52,684 nucleotides of DNA from Rhizobacter sp. (GTDB lineage: Bacteria > Pseudomonadota > Gammaproteobacteria > Burkholderiales > Burkholderiaceae_C), in NCBI GenBank assembly GCA_025350965.1, contig JANXWV010000017.1, positions 1-52,684 on the forward strand, read 5' to 3'. The notes under the pieces were generated by a model. It ran no database searches and was not told the DNA's origin. It saw only the letters and a program-made list of their open reading frames with translations. This document shows positions 17,991 to 28,147 of the stretch, piece after piece. Each line of letters opens with the position of its first letter. Position 1 is the stretch's first letter. Position numbers and translations under genes: made by a program.

Positions 17991-19471
17991 GCTGTGCCTT
18001 TCGATGCCGCAAGGGGCTTGTTCTGCCGCGCCGGGTACAGCGCGCGGAAGCGTTGATAGCGCGCGTGCAGCAGCGGCTGCTCGGCGCGGTCGGGGGTGTA
18101 GAGGTGTGCGACGGCTGGCGCAGTGCACACGTCGGCAATGCCCGCGCCGGTGCACAGCCAGCCGAGCCGCGCTGCGCCCAGCGCGCCGCCGGCGGCCGAC
18201 TCGGCATGCGTGACGATCTCGATGTCGAGCAAGGTGGCGAGCTGCTGCGCCCACAGTGCACTGCGCGCGCCGCCACCGACCAGCGACAGCCGCTGCACAT
18301 CGCAGCCCGCACCCCGCAGCGCGGCCAGCCCATCGCCGAGGCCGAAGCTCACGCCTTCGATCACGGCGTAGGCGAGGCGGGCGCTGTCGGTGTCGTGGTC
18401 GAGGCCGTGGAAGCTCGCGCGCACCTGTGCATCGTTGTGCGGTGTGCGCTCGCCGCCCAGGTAGGGCAGGAAGATCGGGCTCGCGGCGCGGCCACGTTGA
18501 TCGAGTGCGCTGGCCTGCGCTTCGAGCGCAGCCTCGTTCGGTGCACCGAGCAGCTTCGTCGCCCACTGCAGGCAGCTCGCGGCCGAGAGCATCACGCTCA
18601 TCTGGTGCCAGCGCGCGGGCAGCGCGTGGCAGAACGCATGCGTGGCGCTGGCGGTGTTCGGCTGGAACGCGGGTGTCACGACGAACAGCACGCCGCTGGT
18701 GCCGAGCGACAGAAAGCCTTCGCCCGCATTCACCGCGCCCATGCCGACCGCGCTGGCTGCGTTGTCGCCGCCGCCACCGGCCACCGGAATGCCGGCGCGC
18801 AGGCCGAGCGCTGCGGCGGCCGTGGCGCTGAGCTGGCCGCTCACCTCACTGCCTTCGACCACGCGCGGCATGTGCTCCACGCCCAGGCCGCACAGCGCCA
18901 GCAACTCCTCTGACCAAGCGCGCCGGCGCACGTCGAGCCAGGCGGTGCCGCTGGCGTCGGACACATCGGTGGCGTGCTCGCCGGTGAGGTGCAAGCGCAC
19001 ATGGTCCTTCGGCAGCAGCACCTTGGCGATTTGCGCGAAGACCTCGGGTTCGTGCTGCGCCACCCACAGCAACTTGGGCGCAGTGAAGCCGGGAACGATC
19101 AGGCTGCCCGCAGTCTGCGCGGCCCACGGCGCACGGGCCATCAACTCGGTGCATTGCGCGGCACTGCGCGTGTCGTTCCACAGGATGGCCGGGCGCAGCA
19201 CCTGGTCGTGTGCGTCGAGCAGCACTGCGCCGTGCATTTGGCCCGACAGGCCGATGGCCCGGACAGCCCCGTACGCCGGCGCATGCGACGCGCGCAGTGC
19301 GGCCAGCGCAGCCTGTGTGGCGCGCCACCAGTCGGCCGGGGCTTGCTCGCTGTGGCCGGGGTGGGGGCGCGAAATCGCCAGTTCGCAACCGGTGGTCGCG
19401 ACCACGCGGTGGGCATCGTCGAGGAGCAAGGCCTTGACTTCCGAGGTGCCGATGTCGATGCCGAGGTACAT
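17987..19471 (-). CDS. xylB: Xylulokinase
   Basis: 494 residues of the FGGY kinase family: N-terminal phosphate loop [14 protein letters not shown], the xylulose-site motif [13 protein letters not shown], the catalytic-region [12 protein letters not shown] and the adenosine loop [14 protein letters not shown]. It phosphorylates D-xylulose to xylulose 5-phosphate. The ATG at 19471 directly precedes the phosphate loop; longer frames upstream run into the ROK gene antisense to no known motif. It overlaps xylA by 4 bp and follows the ROK regulator by 29 bp. Confidence 0.95.
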   Translation of the reverse strand: MYLGIDIGTSEVKALLLDDAHRVVATTGCELAISRPHPGHSEQAPADWWRATQAALAALRASHAPAYGAVRAIGLSGQMHGAVLLDAHDQVLRPAILWNDTRSAAQCTELMARAPWAAQTAGSLIVPGFTAPKLLWVAQHEPEVFAQIAKVLLPKDHVRLHLTGEHATDVSDASGTAWLDVRRRAWSEELLALCGLGVEHMPRVVEGSEVSGQLSATAAAALGLRAGIPVAGGGGDNAASAVGMGAVNAGEGFLSLGTSGVLFVVTPAFQPNTASATHAFCHALPARWHQMSVMLSAASCLQWATKLLGAPNEAALEAQASALDQRGRAASPIFLPYLGGERTPHNDAQVRASFHGLDHDTDSARLAYAVIEGVSFGLGDGLAALRGAGCDVQRLSLVGGGARSALWAQQLATLLDIEIVTHAESAAGGALGAARLGWLCTGAGIADVCTAPAVAHLYTPDRAEQPLLHARYQRFRALYPARQNKPLAASKGTA

Positions 19472-19500
19472 GGTGCGCGTGCTTTGTCTGGAAGACCTGG

Positions 19501-20619
19501 TCAGGAAGGCGCGCCGCCATGCAGCGGGCGCAACTGGCGGTGCAGCACGAGCGCGGCTGCGCCCACGGCAGCAGCCTGCAGGCCATAGCGTGCTGCGCGC
19601 ACCGTGGGCAGCGCAAGGCCGGCGCTCGCGCTGTACTGCGCGAGCGTGACCAACGCTTGTTGAAGCAGGGCAGGGTGACGCAGGCTCGACCCGCCACCGA
19701 CGACGATGCAACTCGGGTCGAATGCCATCCACAGGTTCTGCAGCAGCACACCGAAGCTCGCACCGGCACGCGCCGTCGCCCGCGGCCGCGCCAGCGCGCG
19801 TGAGCCGAAGAAGGCTTCCGCGCAGCCGCGCCGGCCACACGAGCACAGCGGCCCGTCGATCTTCAGCACGGTGTGGCCGATCTCGCCCGCCATGCCCTGC
19901 GCACCGGTGAAGAGGCGGTCGTTCAGCACGATGCCGGCCCCCACACCGACATCGCAGCTGACGAAGATCAACGGCCCGGTGTTCGCGTCTTCCGAGAACT
20001 CGTATTCGCCCAGCGCCGCCACGTCGGCCTCGTTCTGCAGGTGCACCGGCACGGCAGGCACGCCGGCCGCAGACAGCGCGCGCGCGAGCAGCGGCAGCAG
20101 GTCGAGCTCGCGCCAGCCCAGGTTGGGGGCGAAGCGCACGCGGCCCGTCGCTTCATCGATGGCGCCGGGCACGCCCACACCGATGCCACTGACCTGCAAG
20201 CCGCGCTGCACGAGCACCTGGTGCACCCGCGCCACCAGAGCGGCAGCCTGCGCGCACATGGCGCCGGGCGCATGGCCCACGGAAGCTTCTTCGTGCGTGC
20301 AAAGCACCTCGCCGAGCAGCGACACGCCGACCACGCGCACCCACTCGACCGCGATCTCCACGCCGATGAGCGCGCGCGCCTCGGCGTCGATGAACAGCGG
20401 CGTCGAGGGCCGGCCCAGGCCCGATGCCACCGCGCTCCCAGCCTCGCGCAGCCAGCCTTCGTTGAGCAGGTCGCGCGTCAGCAGGCTCACGGTCGACTTG
20501 GTCAGGCCGCTCGCTTCGGCGAGCTGTGCGCGCGACAGGCCCGGCCGGGCGCGCGTGAGCCGCAGCAGCACGCTTCGGTTGATGCGCTTGACGAGCTGCT
20601 GATCCCCGGTCGTGTTCAT
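19501..20619 (-). CDS. ROK-family transcriptional regulator of xylose genes (XylR-like)
   Basis: 372 residues: an N-terminal MarR-like helix-turn-helix (LSRAQLAEASGLTKSTVSLLT, in part, about 28-48) and a ROK sugar-kinase-like domain with GIGVGVPGAID and the zinc motif GPLCSCGRRGCAEAFFG (about 257-273). The presence of an HTH marks it as a repressor and not a kinase. It sits inside the xylose operon, 4 bp after the ATPase gene, so it probably responds to xylose and controls the promoter before the binding-protein gene. Confidence 0.9.
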   Translation of the reverse strand: MNTTGDQQLVKRINRSVLLRLTRARPGLSRAQLAEASGLTKSTVSLLTRDLLNEGWLREAGSAVASGLGRPSTPLFIDAEARALIGVEIAVEWVRVVGVSLLGEVLCTHEEASVGHAPGAMCAQAAALVARVHQVLVQRGLQVSGIGVGVPGAIDEATGRVRFAPNLGWRELDLLPLLARALSAAGVPAVPVHLQNEADVAALGEYEFSEDANTGPLIFVSCDVGVGAGIVLNDRLFTGAQGMAGEIGHTVLKIDGPLCSCGRRGCAEAFFGSRALARPRATARAGASFGVLLQNLWMAFDPSCIVVGGGSSLRHPALLQQALVTLAQYSASAGLALPTVRAARYGLQAAAVGAAALVLHRQLRPLHGGAPS

Positions 20620-20623
20620 GCCG

Positions 20624-21397
20624 TCAGGGGGCCGTGGCTTGCGCCTTGCCCTCGGGCTTCTTGCCCGCGATGATCATTCCGAGTACTTCGTCTTCGGTCA
20701 CGTCGGCCGTGCGGTAGCTGCCCACCATGCGGCCGTTCTTCATCACCGACAGCCGGTCGGACAGGCCGAACACGTCGGGCATGTCGTGGGTGATGAGGAA
20801 GATGCCCACGCCGTCGTCTTTCAGCTGCTTGACGAGCCGGCCGACCATGGCGGTTTCTTCGGGGCCGAGTGCGGCGCAGGGCTCGTCCATGATGAGAATG
20901 CGGGCGTTGAAATACAGTGCGCGCGAGATCGCCACCACCTGCCGCTGCCCGCCCGACAAACGCCGCACCGGCACGCGGATGTTGGTGAAGTTCTTGTTCA
21001 GGCGCTGGAACACCTTGCGCGCCTGCACTTCCATGAAGTGGTCGTCGAGCGTGCGCCACGGCGTGAGCTTCTCGCGGCCGAGAAAGAGGTTGGCCACCGA
21101 GTCGAGGTTGTCAGCCAGTGCGAGCGTCTGGTAGATCGTCTCGATGCCGTTCGCCTGCGCCTCGGCCGGCGTGCGGATTTGCACCTTCTGGCCGTTGATG
21201 AGCACGTCGCCGCCGTCGATCGGGTACGCGCCGGCGAGCATCTTCATCAGCGTCGACTTGCCTGCGCCGTTGTGGCCGAGAAGCGCGACCACCTCACCGG
21301 GGTACAGCGTGAGGCTCACGCCGTCGACCGCGACGACGCCGCCGAAGGCCTTGCGGATGTCGCGGAGTTCGACGAGAGGGGGTGGGGCTTCGCTCAT
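20624..21397 (-). CDS. Xylose-type (CUT2) ABC transporter ATPase, single-domain
   Basis: 257 residues with Walker [10 protein letters not shown], signature [15 protein letters not shown], Walker [12 protein letters not shown] and H-loop [10 protein letters not shown]. coli XylG has two fused ATPase domains of about 510 residues in total; this is a single domain like rhizobial FrcA, so it must act as a homodimer. It sits between the permease (122 bp upstream) and the ROK regulator. Confidence 0.92.
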   Translation of the reverse strand: MSEAPPPLVELRDIRKAFGGVVAVDGVSLTLYPGEVVALLGHNGAGKSTLMKMLAGAYPIDGGDVLINGQKVQIRTPAEAQANGIETIYQTLALADNLDSVANLFLGREKLTPWRTLDDHFMEVQARKVFQRLNKNFTNIRVPVRRLSGGQRQVVAISRALYFNARILIMDEPCAALGPEETAMVGRLVKQLKDDGVGIFLITHDMPDVFGLSDRLSVMKNGRMVGSYRTADVTEDEVLGMIIAGKKPEGKAQATAP

Positions 21398-21519
21398 GTT
21401 CGATTCAACGTGATCGTTGGCGGCAGGATGTGCATAGCTCTGTCGGAGCGGGCCGAGACCACAGCACCCCGCCGCAGCGCTTTTGCTGCGAGGGTTGGAG
21501 GAACAGCGTTAGCCCCAAC

Positions 21520-22710
21520 TCAGCTCTCCCCGAACCACTTGCGGTACAGCACGTCGAAAACCACCGCCACGATCAGCACCTGGCCGATGATGACCATGCG
21601 CTTGCCGATGGGCACGTCGAGCAGCAGCATGCCGCTGTCGAGCGACTGCATGATGAGTGCGCCCAGCACCGAGCCGAAGATCGAGCCGCTGCCGCCGGAG
21701 AGCGCCGTTCCACCGATGACGGCGGCAGCAATCACATACAGCTCCATGCTCGTGCCGAGCGAGTTGGTGCCGGCGTTCAGCCGCGCCACCGACACGATGG
21801 CAGCGATGGTGATGAGCACCGCGAGCAGCGCGAACAGCATCAGCGTCACGCGCTTGACAGGGATGCCGACGAGCGCGGCGGCGTCGGGGTTGCCGCCCAT
21901 CGCGAACACGTAGCGGCCGAAGCGCGTGCGGTGCACGATGAACGAGAGCAGCCCGGCCACCACGGCCCAGATCAGCACCGGGATCGGGATGCCCTGCGGC
22001 TCGGGCTTGGAGCTGATCTGGTAGTGGTTCATGGCCCACGCGAAGGCGAGCATCAGGGCGGCGGGCACGGCGGTGGTGAGCGCGTCCATCCAGAGCGGCT
22101 GCGGCGCCACACCGTGGCCGCGCAGTGCGCGCCGCTGTTGCGCGGTGCGAGCCACCAGGCCGAGCATTACGAGGGCTGCCAGCACCCAGGTGGGCATGAC
22201 GCCGATGCCGCCGTCGTAGCCGCCGCCCAGGCGCAGGAAGAAGTCGTCGGCGACCGGCTGCGTCTTGCCGTCGGCCACCAGGAACGCGGCGCCGCGGAAC
22301 GACATCAAGCCGCCGAGCGTGACCACGAACGACGGCACGCCGAGCACGGCCGTGAGCCAGCCTTGGTAGACCGACACGGCCAGCGCCACCGCCAGCCCCG
22401 CGAGGCACGCCGCCGGCCACGACCAGCCTGCCGTGTATTGCAGGTAGGCGATCAGCACGCCAACGAAGCCCATGACGGAGCCGACCGACAGGTCGATGTG
22501 GCGCGCCACGATCACGAGCACCATCACGGTCGAGACGATACCGACCACGGCCGTCTGCTGTGCCAGGTTGTAGAGGTTCTCGGGCGACAGGAATATGCCG
22601 CCCGACAGGACGTGGAACACGACTGCCAGCGCGGCCAGCACCAGGCTCATCAGCACCAGGCGCCAGTCGATGTTGGCGCTGCGCCAGGGGTGGGTTGCGG
22701 GGGTGGTCAT
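21520..22710 (-). CDS. xylH: Xylose-type ABC transporter permease
   Basis: 396 residues with about ten predicted membrane helices. Family motifs of RbsC/XylH permeases are clear: IVARHIDLSVGSVMGFVGVL, PSFVVTLGGLMSFRGAAFLV, and GGNPDAAALVGIPVKRV in parts. The ATG at 22710 was chosen over 22764 because the extra 18 residues (MSERVGNEGPHPK...) look non-coding. It follows the binding protein by about 58 bp and should import xylose through the inner membrane. Confidence 0.92.
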   Translation of the reverse strand: MTTPATHPWRSANIDWRLVLMSLVLAALAVVFHVLSGGIFLSPENLYNLAQQTAVVGIVSTVMVLVIVARHIDLSVGSVMGFVGVLIAYLQYTAGWSWPAACLAGLAVALAVSVYQGWLTAVLGVPSFVVTLGGLMSFRGAAFLVADGKTQPVADDFFLRLGGGYDGGIGVMPTWVLAALVMLGLVARTAQQRRALRGHGVAPQPLWMDALTTAVPAALMLAFAWAMNHYQISSKPEPQGIPIPVLIWAVVAGLLSFIVHRTRFGRYVFAMGGNPDAAALVGIPVKRVTLMLFALLAVLITIAAIVSVARLNAGTNSLGTSMELYVIAAAVIGGTALSGGSGSIFGSVLGALIMQSLDSGMLLLDVPIGKRMVIIGQVLIVAVVFDVLYRKWFGES

Positions 22711-22768
22711 GGGCGGCTCGGTGGTTTTGGGGTGGGGTCCTTCATTCCCCACCCGCTCACTCAATCAA

Positions 22769-23791
22769 TCACTTGCAAGCTGCAGGTGCCTTGTCCGCCG
22801 CCACGCCCTTGCACAGCTCTTCCTTCTTGATCCAGCCCGCCTTCACGACCACGTCGAGGTTGTCGCGCGTGATGGCCACCGGCGCCAGGAAGCGCGAGTC
22901 AAGGGCGATCTTCTTCTCGCCGCCGTTCCAGCTCTTCGCACCCTCGGGCTTCTTGCCGGCGGCCAGGGCCACGGCAGCCGAGGCGGCCTCGCGGCCCAGG
23001 TCGCGCGAGTCTTTCCAGACCGACACCGTCTGCGAGCCCGCGGCAACGCGGTTCAGCGCCGCGAAGTCGGCGTCTTGCCCCGAGACCGGGATGCCCTTGA
23101 TGCCCTTGCTCGTGAGCGCCGCCACCACGCCGCCGGCGGTGCCGTCGTTCGAGGCCACCACTGCGTCGACCTTGCCGCCGACCTTGGTGAGGATCTGCTC
23201 CATGTTCTTCTGCGCGACCTCCGGCTTCCAGCCTTCGGTGTACTCGTCGCCGACGATTCGGATGTCGCCCTTCTTCACGGCTTCGGCGATCACCTCTTGC
23301 TGCCCGGCACGCAGGAAGTTCGCGTTCGGGTCGGTCGGCGAACCCTTGATCATCACGTAGTTGCCCTTGGGCTGGAGCTTGAACACCGCGCGCGCCTGCA
23401 GGCGGCCGACCTCGGTGTTGTCGAAGGTGATGTAGAAGACGCCGGGCGCTTCGATCAGCCGGTCGTAGGCCACCACGGGCACCTTCTGCTTCGCGGCCTT
23501 GTTGACGGCGGGCAGGATCGCGTCCTTGTCCATCGCCAGCATGATCAGCACCTTGGCGCCCTTCGACATCAGGCCCTCGATGTCGGCGAGCTGCTTCTCG
23601 GGCGAGCCGGCCGCGTCGGCGCTCACGTACTTGGCGCCGAGCTTTTCGAGCTGCGCCTTGATGGCGGCTTCGTCGGTCTTCCAGCGTTCTTCCTGGAAGT
23701 TGGACCAGCTCACGCCGACCACGGTCTGCGCGAAGGCGCCAGTGGCCACGATGGCCAGGGCCACGGCGGTGAGGTGTTGTTTGAGCTGCAT
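22769..23791 (-). CDS. xylF: Xylose ABC transporter periplasmic binding protein
   Basis: 340 residues with a signal peptide ([22 protein letters not shown]) and a ribose/xylose-type periplasmic fold: [59 protein letters not shown] and [15 protein letters not shown]. These match XylF. It is the first gene of the minus-strand operon xylF-xylH-ATPase-ROK-xylB-xylA. Confidence 0.95.
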   Translation of the reverse strand: MQLKQHLTAVALAIVATGAFAQTVVGVSWSNFQEERWKTDEAAIKAQLEKLGAKYVSADAAGSPEKQLADIEGLMSKGAKVLIMLAMDKDAILPAVNKAAKQKVPVVAYDRLIEAPGVFYITFDNTEVGRLQARAVFKLQPKGNYVMIKGSPTDPNANFLRAGQQEVIAEAVKKGDIRIVGDEYTEGWKPEVAQKNMEQILTKVGGKVDAVVASNDGTAGGVVAALTSKGIKGIPVSGQDADFAALNRVAAGSQTVSVWKDSRDLGREAASAAVALAAGKKPEGAKSWNGGEKKIALDSRFLAPVAITRDNLDVVVKAGWIKKEELCKGVAADKAPAACK

Positions 23792-23806
23792 GGATGTCTC
23801 CGAAGG

Positions 23807-23829
23807 TAGTTAGTCTGACGCTCGAACTA
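23807..23829. promoter_or_regulatory. Possible ROK-regulator operator upstream of xylF
   Basis: TAGTT (23807-23811) and AACTA (23825-23829) form an inverted repeat with a 13-bp spacer, 16 bp before xylF in its leader. XylR repressors of the ROK family in other bacteria bind AGTT/AACT-type palindromes. The arms are only 5 bp, so this is a weak call. Confidence 0.25.
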
Positions 23830-23929
23830 TTGTGGAAGGCGCAGTCCCGTGCCATCCGGGCATGCCCTATGGCCTGCCCTGCGGAAGTTGCCCGAATACA
23901 CTCGTGCGAACGCTATGGAACCGCCCCCC

Positions 23930-24595
23930 ATGTCCACCCAGCTCGACGAACTTTTCGAAAGCAACCGCCTCTGGGCGAAGACCACCGAAGCACGTTCGCC
24001 GGGCTTCTTCACGAGCCTGCTGGCGCAGCAGGCGCCGCAGTACCTGTGGATCGGCTGCGCCGACAGCCGCGTGCCGGCGAACGAGCTGGTCGGCCTGGCG
24101 CCGGGCGAGCTGTTCGTGCACCGCAACGTGGCCAACCTGGTCGTGCACTCCGACCTGAACTGCCTGTCGGTGATGCAGTTCGCGACCGACCTGCTGAAGG
24201 TCGGCCACATCATCGTCGTCGGCCACTCCGGCTGTGGCGGTGTGCGCGCCGCGCTGCACGGCGTGCGCGTGGGCCTGGCCGACAACTGGATCCGTCACGT
24301 GCAGGACGTGCGCAACCGCCATGCCGACTGGCTGGCCACGGTGCCCGAGGCGCGGCGCGTGGATGCGCTGTGCGAGCTGAACGTGGTGGAGCAGGCGAAG
24401 AACGTCTGCCAGACCACCATCGTGCAAGACGCCTGGGCGCGCGGCCAGGTGATCGTGGTGCACGGCTGGTTCTACGGCCTGAACAACGGCCTGCTGCAGG
24501 ACTTGAAGATGACCGTGGCCCACGCCGACGACCTGGCCGCCGCGTACGACCAGGCCATCTCTGCCGTGCAGGCCCGCTACAAGGAGGGCCGCTGA
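23930..24595 (+). CDS. can: Beta-class carbonic anhydrase
   Basis: 221 residues. Zinc ligands are visible in order: CADSRV (Cys, with the Asp/Arg dyad, about residue 42) and HSGCGG (His and Cys, about 99-102). It interconverts CO2 and bicarbonate in the cytoplasm. MSTQLDEL at 23930 is the likely start; MEPPP at 23915 is possible. The stop overlaps the aceK start by one base (TGATG). Bicarbonate is a substrate for the liuB/liuD carboxylase encoded 10 kb further on, which may explain its place here. Confidence 0.95.
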   Translation: MSTQLDELFESNRLWAKTTEARSPGFFTSLLAQQAPQYLWIGCADSRVPANELVGLAPGELFVHRNVANLVVHSDLNCLSVMQFATDLLKVGHIIVVGHSGCGGVRAALHGVRVGLADNWIRHVQDVRNRHADWLATVPEARRVDALCELNVVEQAKNVCQTTIVQDAWARGQVIVVHGWFYGLNNGLLQDLKMTVAHADDLAAAYDQAISAVQARYKEGR

Positions 24596-26457
24596 TGCCG
24601 CAGGCTTCGTTCCCCACCGCGTTGACGGATGTGCGCGCGTTCGACATCGCACGCGCCATGCTGGACGGCTTCAACCGCCACTACTCGCTGTTCCAGCAGG
24701 TCAGCGCCGAGGCGCAGCAGCGCTTCGAGGCAGCCGACTGGCTGGGCCAGCAACGCGCCCAGCGCGAGCGCATCGAGTTCTACGACCTGCGCGTGGCCGA
24801 GGCCGCCGAGCGGTTGCAGACCGAGTTCAGCGCCGCCACCTTGCCGAAGGACGTGTGGCAGCAGGTCAAGCTGCACTACATCGGCCTGCTCACCAACCAC
24901 CACCAGCCCGAACTCGCCGAGACCTTCTTCAACTCGGTGACGACGAAGATCCTGCACCGCAGCTACTTCCACAACGACTTCATCTTCGTGCGCCCCGCCA
25001 TCTCGACCGAGTACATCGAGAACGACGAGCCGGCCTCGCGGCCCACCTTCCGCGCCTACTACCCGACCGCCGAGACGATGCGTGCCACCTGGCTGCGCAT
25101 CGTCAGCAACTTCCAGCTGCAGCGGCCGTTCGAGCACCTCGACAGCGACATCGACGCCGTGCTCGCGGCGGTGGCGGAGCAGATGGGCGCGTACCGCATG
25201 CGCGCGAACTTCCAGATCCAGGTGCTGAGTTCGCTGTTCTTCCGCAACAAGGGCGCGTACCTGGTGGGCAAGGTGATCAACGGCTACGCCGAGATGCCGT
25301 TCGCGTTGCCCATTCTTCACGGCGACGAGGGTGGCCTGGTCATCGACACCGCGCTCTTCGGCGAAGACGACCTGCTGCTGCTGTTCAGCTTCGCGCGGGC
25401 CTACTTCATGGTGGCGATGGAGGTGCCCTCGGCGTACGTGCAGTTCCTGCGCTCGATGATGCCGCGCAAGCCGCGCAGCGAGCTGTACAACGCGCTCGGC
25501 CTGCAGAAGCAGGGCAAGAACATCTTCTACCGCGACTTCATGGCGCACCAGCGCCACTCGAGCGACAAGTTCCGCATTGCGCCCGGCATCAAGGGCATGG
25601 TGATGCTGGTGTTCGACCTGCCGAGCTTCCCGTACGTGTTCAAGGTCATCAAGGACTTCTACCCGGCGCAGAAGGAGACCACGCGCGAACTCATCAAGAG
25701 CAAGTACCTGATCGTGAAGCAGCACGACCGCGTGGGCCGCATGGCCGACACGCTCGAGTACAGCAACGTGGCGTTCCCGCGCGCGCGCTTCGACGGCGAG
25801 CTGGTGGCCGAGCTGCTGCACTTCTGCCCGAGCCTGCTCGAGATCTCCGACCGTGACGGCGATGGCCAGGTCGAGTTGATCCTGAAGCACGTGTACATCG
25901 AGCGCCGCATGATCCCGCTCAACATCTACCTGCAGGAGGCCACTGCCGAGCAGCTGGCGGCGGCCGTGGTCGAGTACGGCAACGCCATCAAGGACCTGGT
26001 GGGCGCAAACATCTTCCCCGGGGACATGTTGTGGAAGAACTTCGGCGTCACACGCCACGGCAAGGTGGTGTTCTACGACTACGACGAGATCGAATACCTG
26101 ACCGACTGCAACTTCCGCAAGGTGCCCACGCCGCGCAATGAAGAAGAAGAAATGTCGGGCGAGATTTGGTACAAGGTGGGCCCGCGCGATGTGTTCCCCG
26201 AGACCTTCGAGCCCTTCCTGCTCGGCAACCCGGCCGTGCGTGCGGTGTTCATGAAGCACCACGCCGACCTGCTCGACGCCGCGTTCTGGCAAGGCCACAA
26301 AGAGCGCATCCTGGCCGGGTATGTGCACGATGTTTTCCCGTACGAAGAGGGCAAGCGGTTCAAGCACCAGCGCACGGGCGCACTATCGGCATCGGCATCG
26401 GCATCGGCATCGGCATCGGCCCACGCCGGCCATTCACTGACAGGAGTTTCCCCATGA
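24595..26457 (+). CDS. aceK: Isocitrate dehydrogenase kinase/phosphatase
   Basis: 620 residues. AceK phosphorylates and dephosphorylates isocitrate dehydrogenase and so steers isocitrate between the TCA cycle and the glyoxylate shunt. Seen: the ATP loop [12 protein letters not shown] (about 322-333), the lysine in [11 protein letters not shown], and the catalytic region [12 protein letters not shown] with [15 protein letters not shown] (about 473-505). The last 25 residues are a low-complexity Ser/Ala tail made by a hexanucleotide repeat (26385-26420). Its stop overlaps the thiolase start (ATGA). Confidence 0.97.
   Translation: MPQASFPTALTDVRAFDIARAMLDGFNRHYSLFQQVSAEAQQRFEAADWLGQQRAQRERIEFYDLRVAEAAERLQTEFSAATLPKDVWQQVKLHYIGLLTNHHQPELAETFFNSVTTKILHRSYFHNDFIFVRPAISTEYIENDEPASRPTFRAYYPTAETMRATWLRIVSNFQLQRPFEHLDSDIDAVLAAVAEQMGAYRMRANFQIQVLSSLFFRNKGAYLVGKVINGYAEMPFALPILHGDEGGLVIDTALFGEDDLLLLFSFARAYFMVAMEVPSAYVQFLRSMMPRKPRSELYNALGLQKQGKNIFYRDFMAHQRHSSDKFRIAPGIKGMVMLVFDLPSFPYVFKVIKDFYPAQKETTRELIKSKYLIVKQHDRVGRMADTLEYSNVAFPRARFDGELVAELLHFCPSLLEISDRDGDGQVELILKHVYIERRMIPLNIYLQEATAEQLAAAVVEYGNAIKDLVGANIFPGDMLWKNFGVTRHGKVVFYDYDEIEYLTDCNFRKVPTPRNEEEEMSGEIWYKVGPRDVFPETFEPFLLGNPAVRAVFMKHHADLLDAAFWQGHKERILAGYVHDVFPYEEGKRFKHQRTGALSASASASASASAHAGHSLTGVSP
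26385..26420 (+). repeat. (ATCGGC)6 hexanucleotide tandem repeat in the aceK tail
   Basis: Six perfect ATCGGC units encode alternating Ser and Ala near the end of AceK. Unit gains or losses would keep the frame and change only tail length. The tract lies 33 bp before the thiolase start, next to its ribosome site. Confidence 0.9.
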
Positions 26458-27647
26458 ACGACCCCATCGTCATCGTCTCGGCCGCGCGCACGCCCATCGG
26501 CGGGCTGCTCGGCGACTTCTCAACGCTCGCCGCGCATCAGCTCGGCGCGGTCGCCATCAAGGCGGCGGTGGCACGCGCCGGCATCACCGGCGACGCCGTC
26601 AACGAAGCGCTGATGGGCAATTGCCTGATGGCCGGCCAGGGCCAGGCGCCGGCACGTCAGGCGGTGCTGGGCGCGGGGCTGCCGCAGTCGGTCGGCGCCG
26701 TCACGCTGTCCAAGATGTGCGGGTCGGGCATGCGGGCGATGATGTTCGCGCACGACATGCTGCACGCCGGCTCGGCCGACGTGGTCGTCGCCGGCGGCAT
26801 GGAAAGCATGACCAACGCGCCGCACCTCACGCACATGCGCAAGGGCGTGAAGTACGGCCTGGCCGCGCTCTACGACCACATGGCCATGGACGGCCTCGAA
26901 GACGCCTACGAGCGCTTGCCCAACGGGGCAGGCAAGGCGATGGGTGTGTTCGCTGAAGAGTGCGTTGCCAAGTACCAGTTCAGCCGCGAGGTCATGGACA
27001 GCTTCGCCGTTTCTTCGACCCAGCGCGCGAAGCAGGCCAATGAAGACGGCAGCTTCGACTGGGAGATGGCGCCCGTCACCCTGGCTGGCAAAGGCGGCGA
27101 CACCGTCATCAAGTTCGACGAGCAGCCCTTCAAGGCCAAGCTCGACAAGATCCCCGGCCTGAAACCTGCCTTCACGAAAGACGGCAGCATCACCGCCGCC
27201 ACGTCGTCGAGCATCTCCGACGGCGCCGCCGCGCTGGTGTTGATGCGCGAGAGCACGGCCACCAGGCTCGGCTGCCAGCCCATCGCCCGCATCCGCGCAC
27301 ACACCGTGCACGCGCAGGCACCGAACCTGTTCGCCACCGCACCGGTCGGCGCCATCGACAAGGTGCTCAAGCGCACCGGCTGGGCCGCGAAAGACGTTGA
27401 CCTGTGGGAGGTGAACGAAGCGTTCGCGGCAGTCACGCTGGCCGCCATGGCCGAGTTCAAGCTCCCGCACGAGATCGTCAACGTGCATGGCGGCGCGGTT
27501 GCGCTCGGCCACCCCATTGGTGCGAGTGGCGCACGCATCGTGGTCACGCTGCTCGGTGCGCTGCGCCAGCGTGGGCTCAAGAAGGGCGTGGCGGCGCTGT
27601 GCATCGGCGGCGGCGAAGCCACGGCCATGGCGATCGAACTCGTTTGA
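26454..27647 (+). CDS. Acetyl-CoA C-acyltransferase (beta-ketothiolase)
   Basis: 397 residues with all thiolase signatures: nucleophilic Cys in [15 protein letters not shown] (about 88), [11 protein letters not shown], His in [28 protein letters not shown] (about 353), and the second Cys in ALCIGGGEA (about 383). It either condenses or cleaves acetoacetyl-CoA or longer 3-ketoacyl-CoA. It can feed on acetoacetyl-CoA from leucine or ketone metabolism. A CAGGAG ribosome site precedes the ATG within the aceK end. Confidence 0.93.
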   Translation: MNDPIVIVSAARTPIGGLLGDFSTLAAHQLGAVAIKAAVARAGITGDAVNEALMGNCLMAGQGQAPARQAVLGAGLPQSVGAVTLSKMCGSGMRAMMFAHDMLHAGSADVVVAGGMESMTNAPHLTHMRKGVKYGLAALYDHMAMDGLEDAYERLPNGAGKAMGVFAEECVAKYQFSREVMDSFAVSSTQRAKQANEDGSFDWEMAPVTLAGKGGDTVIKFDEQPFKAKLDKIPGLKPAFTKDGSITAATSSSISDGAAALVLMRESTATRLGCQPIARIRAHTVHAQAPNLFATAPVGAIDKVLKRTGWAAKDVDLWEVNEAFAAVTLAAMAEFKLPHEIVNVHGGAVALGHPIGASGARIVVTLLGALRQRGLKKGVAALCIGGGEATAMAIELV

Positions 27648-28141
27648 CTCCGCCCGTGTTCGACGCCCGCCTGATCACCATCAACGAGCTGATCAGCCGC
27701 ACCACCCGCTACTCGCACGACGACATCGCAAACTTCGCGCGCATGAGCCTGGACCAGAACCCCCTGCACCTGGACGCGCTGCGGGCCCAGCGTGCGCGCT
27801 TCGGCGAGATCATCGCCAGCGGCCAGCAGACGGCCGCTGCGCTGATGGGCATGTTGGCCACGCACTTCTCACGCAGCAGCGACGGCGTGCCGCGCGAGAT
27901 GCTGTGCCTGAACATGAACTTCGCATTCAAGGCGCCGGTGTTCGCCGGGCAAGACCTGCAACTGCGCTGGCGCGTGACGAACATCGAGCCCAGCGCCAAG
28001 CTCGGCGGCCTGATCGGTCACCTCGACGGCGGCGCGTCGGTCGTGCGGGGCAAGCCGGCCGTGGTGGCGCGCGGCACCATCCTCGTGAGTACGCCGGCAC
28101 TGGCGTCGCCACCCGCGCCAACACCAACACCAACACCATGA
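27644..28141 (+). CDS. MaoC-like (R)-specific enoyl-CoA hydratase
   Basis: About 165 residues with the hydratase-2 pattern: DDIANFARMSLDQNPLHLD, where Asp and His of the DxNPxHxD motif are the catalytic pair, and the following loop FGEIIASGQQTAA. The start is uncertain: TTG at 27644 overlaps the thiolase stop (TTGA), GTG at 27656 is an alternative, and no ribosome site is clear. The C-terminus is a PTPTPTP tail encoded by a CAACAC repeat. It lies between thiolase and acyl-CoA dehydrogenase, so it would complete a beta-oxidation-like set. Confidence 0.8.
   Translation: MTPPVFDARLITINELISRTTRYSHDDIANFARMSLDQNPLHLDALRAQRARFGEIIASGQQTAAALMGMLATHFSRSSDGVPREMLCLNMNFAFKAPVFAGQDLQLRWRVTNIEPSAKLGGLIGHLDGGASVVRGKPAVVARGTILVSTPALASPPAPTPTPTP
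28119..28136 (+). repeat. (CAACAC)3 hexanucleotide repeat at the end of the MaoC-like gene
   Basis: Three tandem CAACAC units end three bases before the TGA and encode Pro-Thr repeats. It is the second of three in-frame hexamer tracts in this window. Confidence 0.75.
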
Positions 28142-28147
28142 CACCCC

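Noticed and set aside
23794..24594. Upstream extension of aceK
   Set aside because: It overlaps the carbonic anhydrase gene in a different frame; AceK begins close to 24595 by length and sequence.
26385..26420. CRISPR-like or phase-variable repeat
   Set aside because: Unit length is 6 bp with no spacers, so not CRISPR; slips of 6 bp keep the frame, so no on/off switching.
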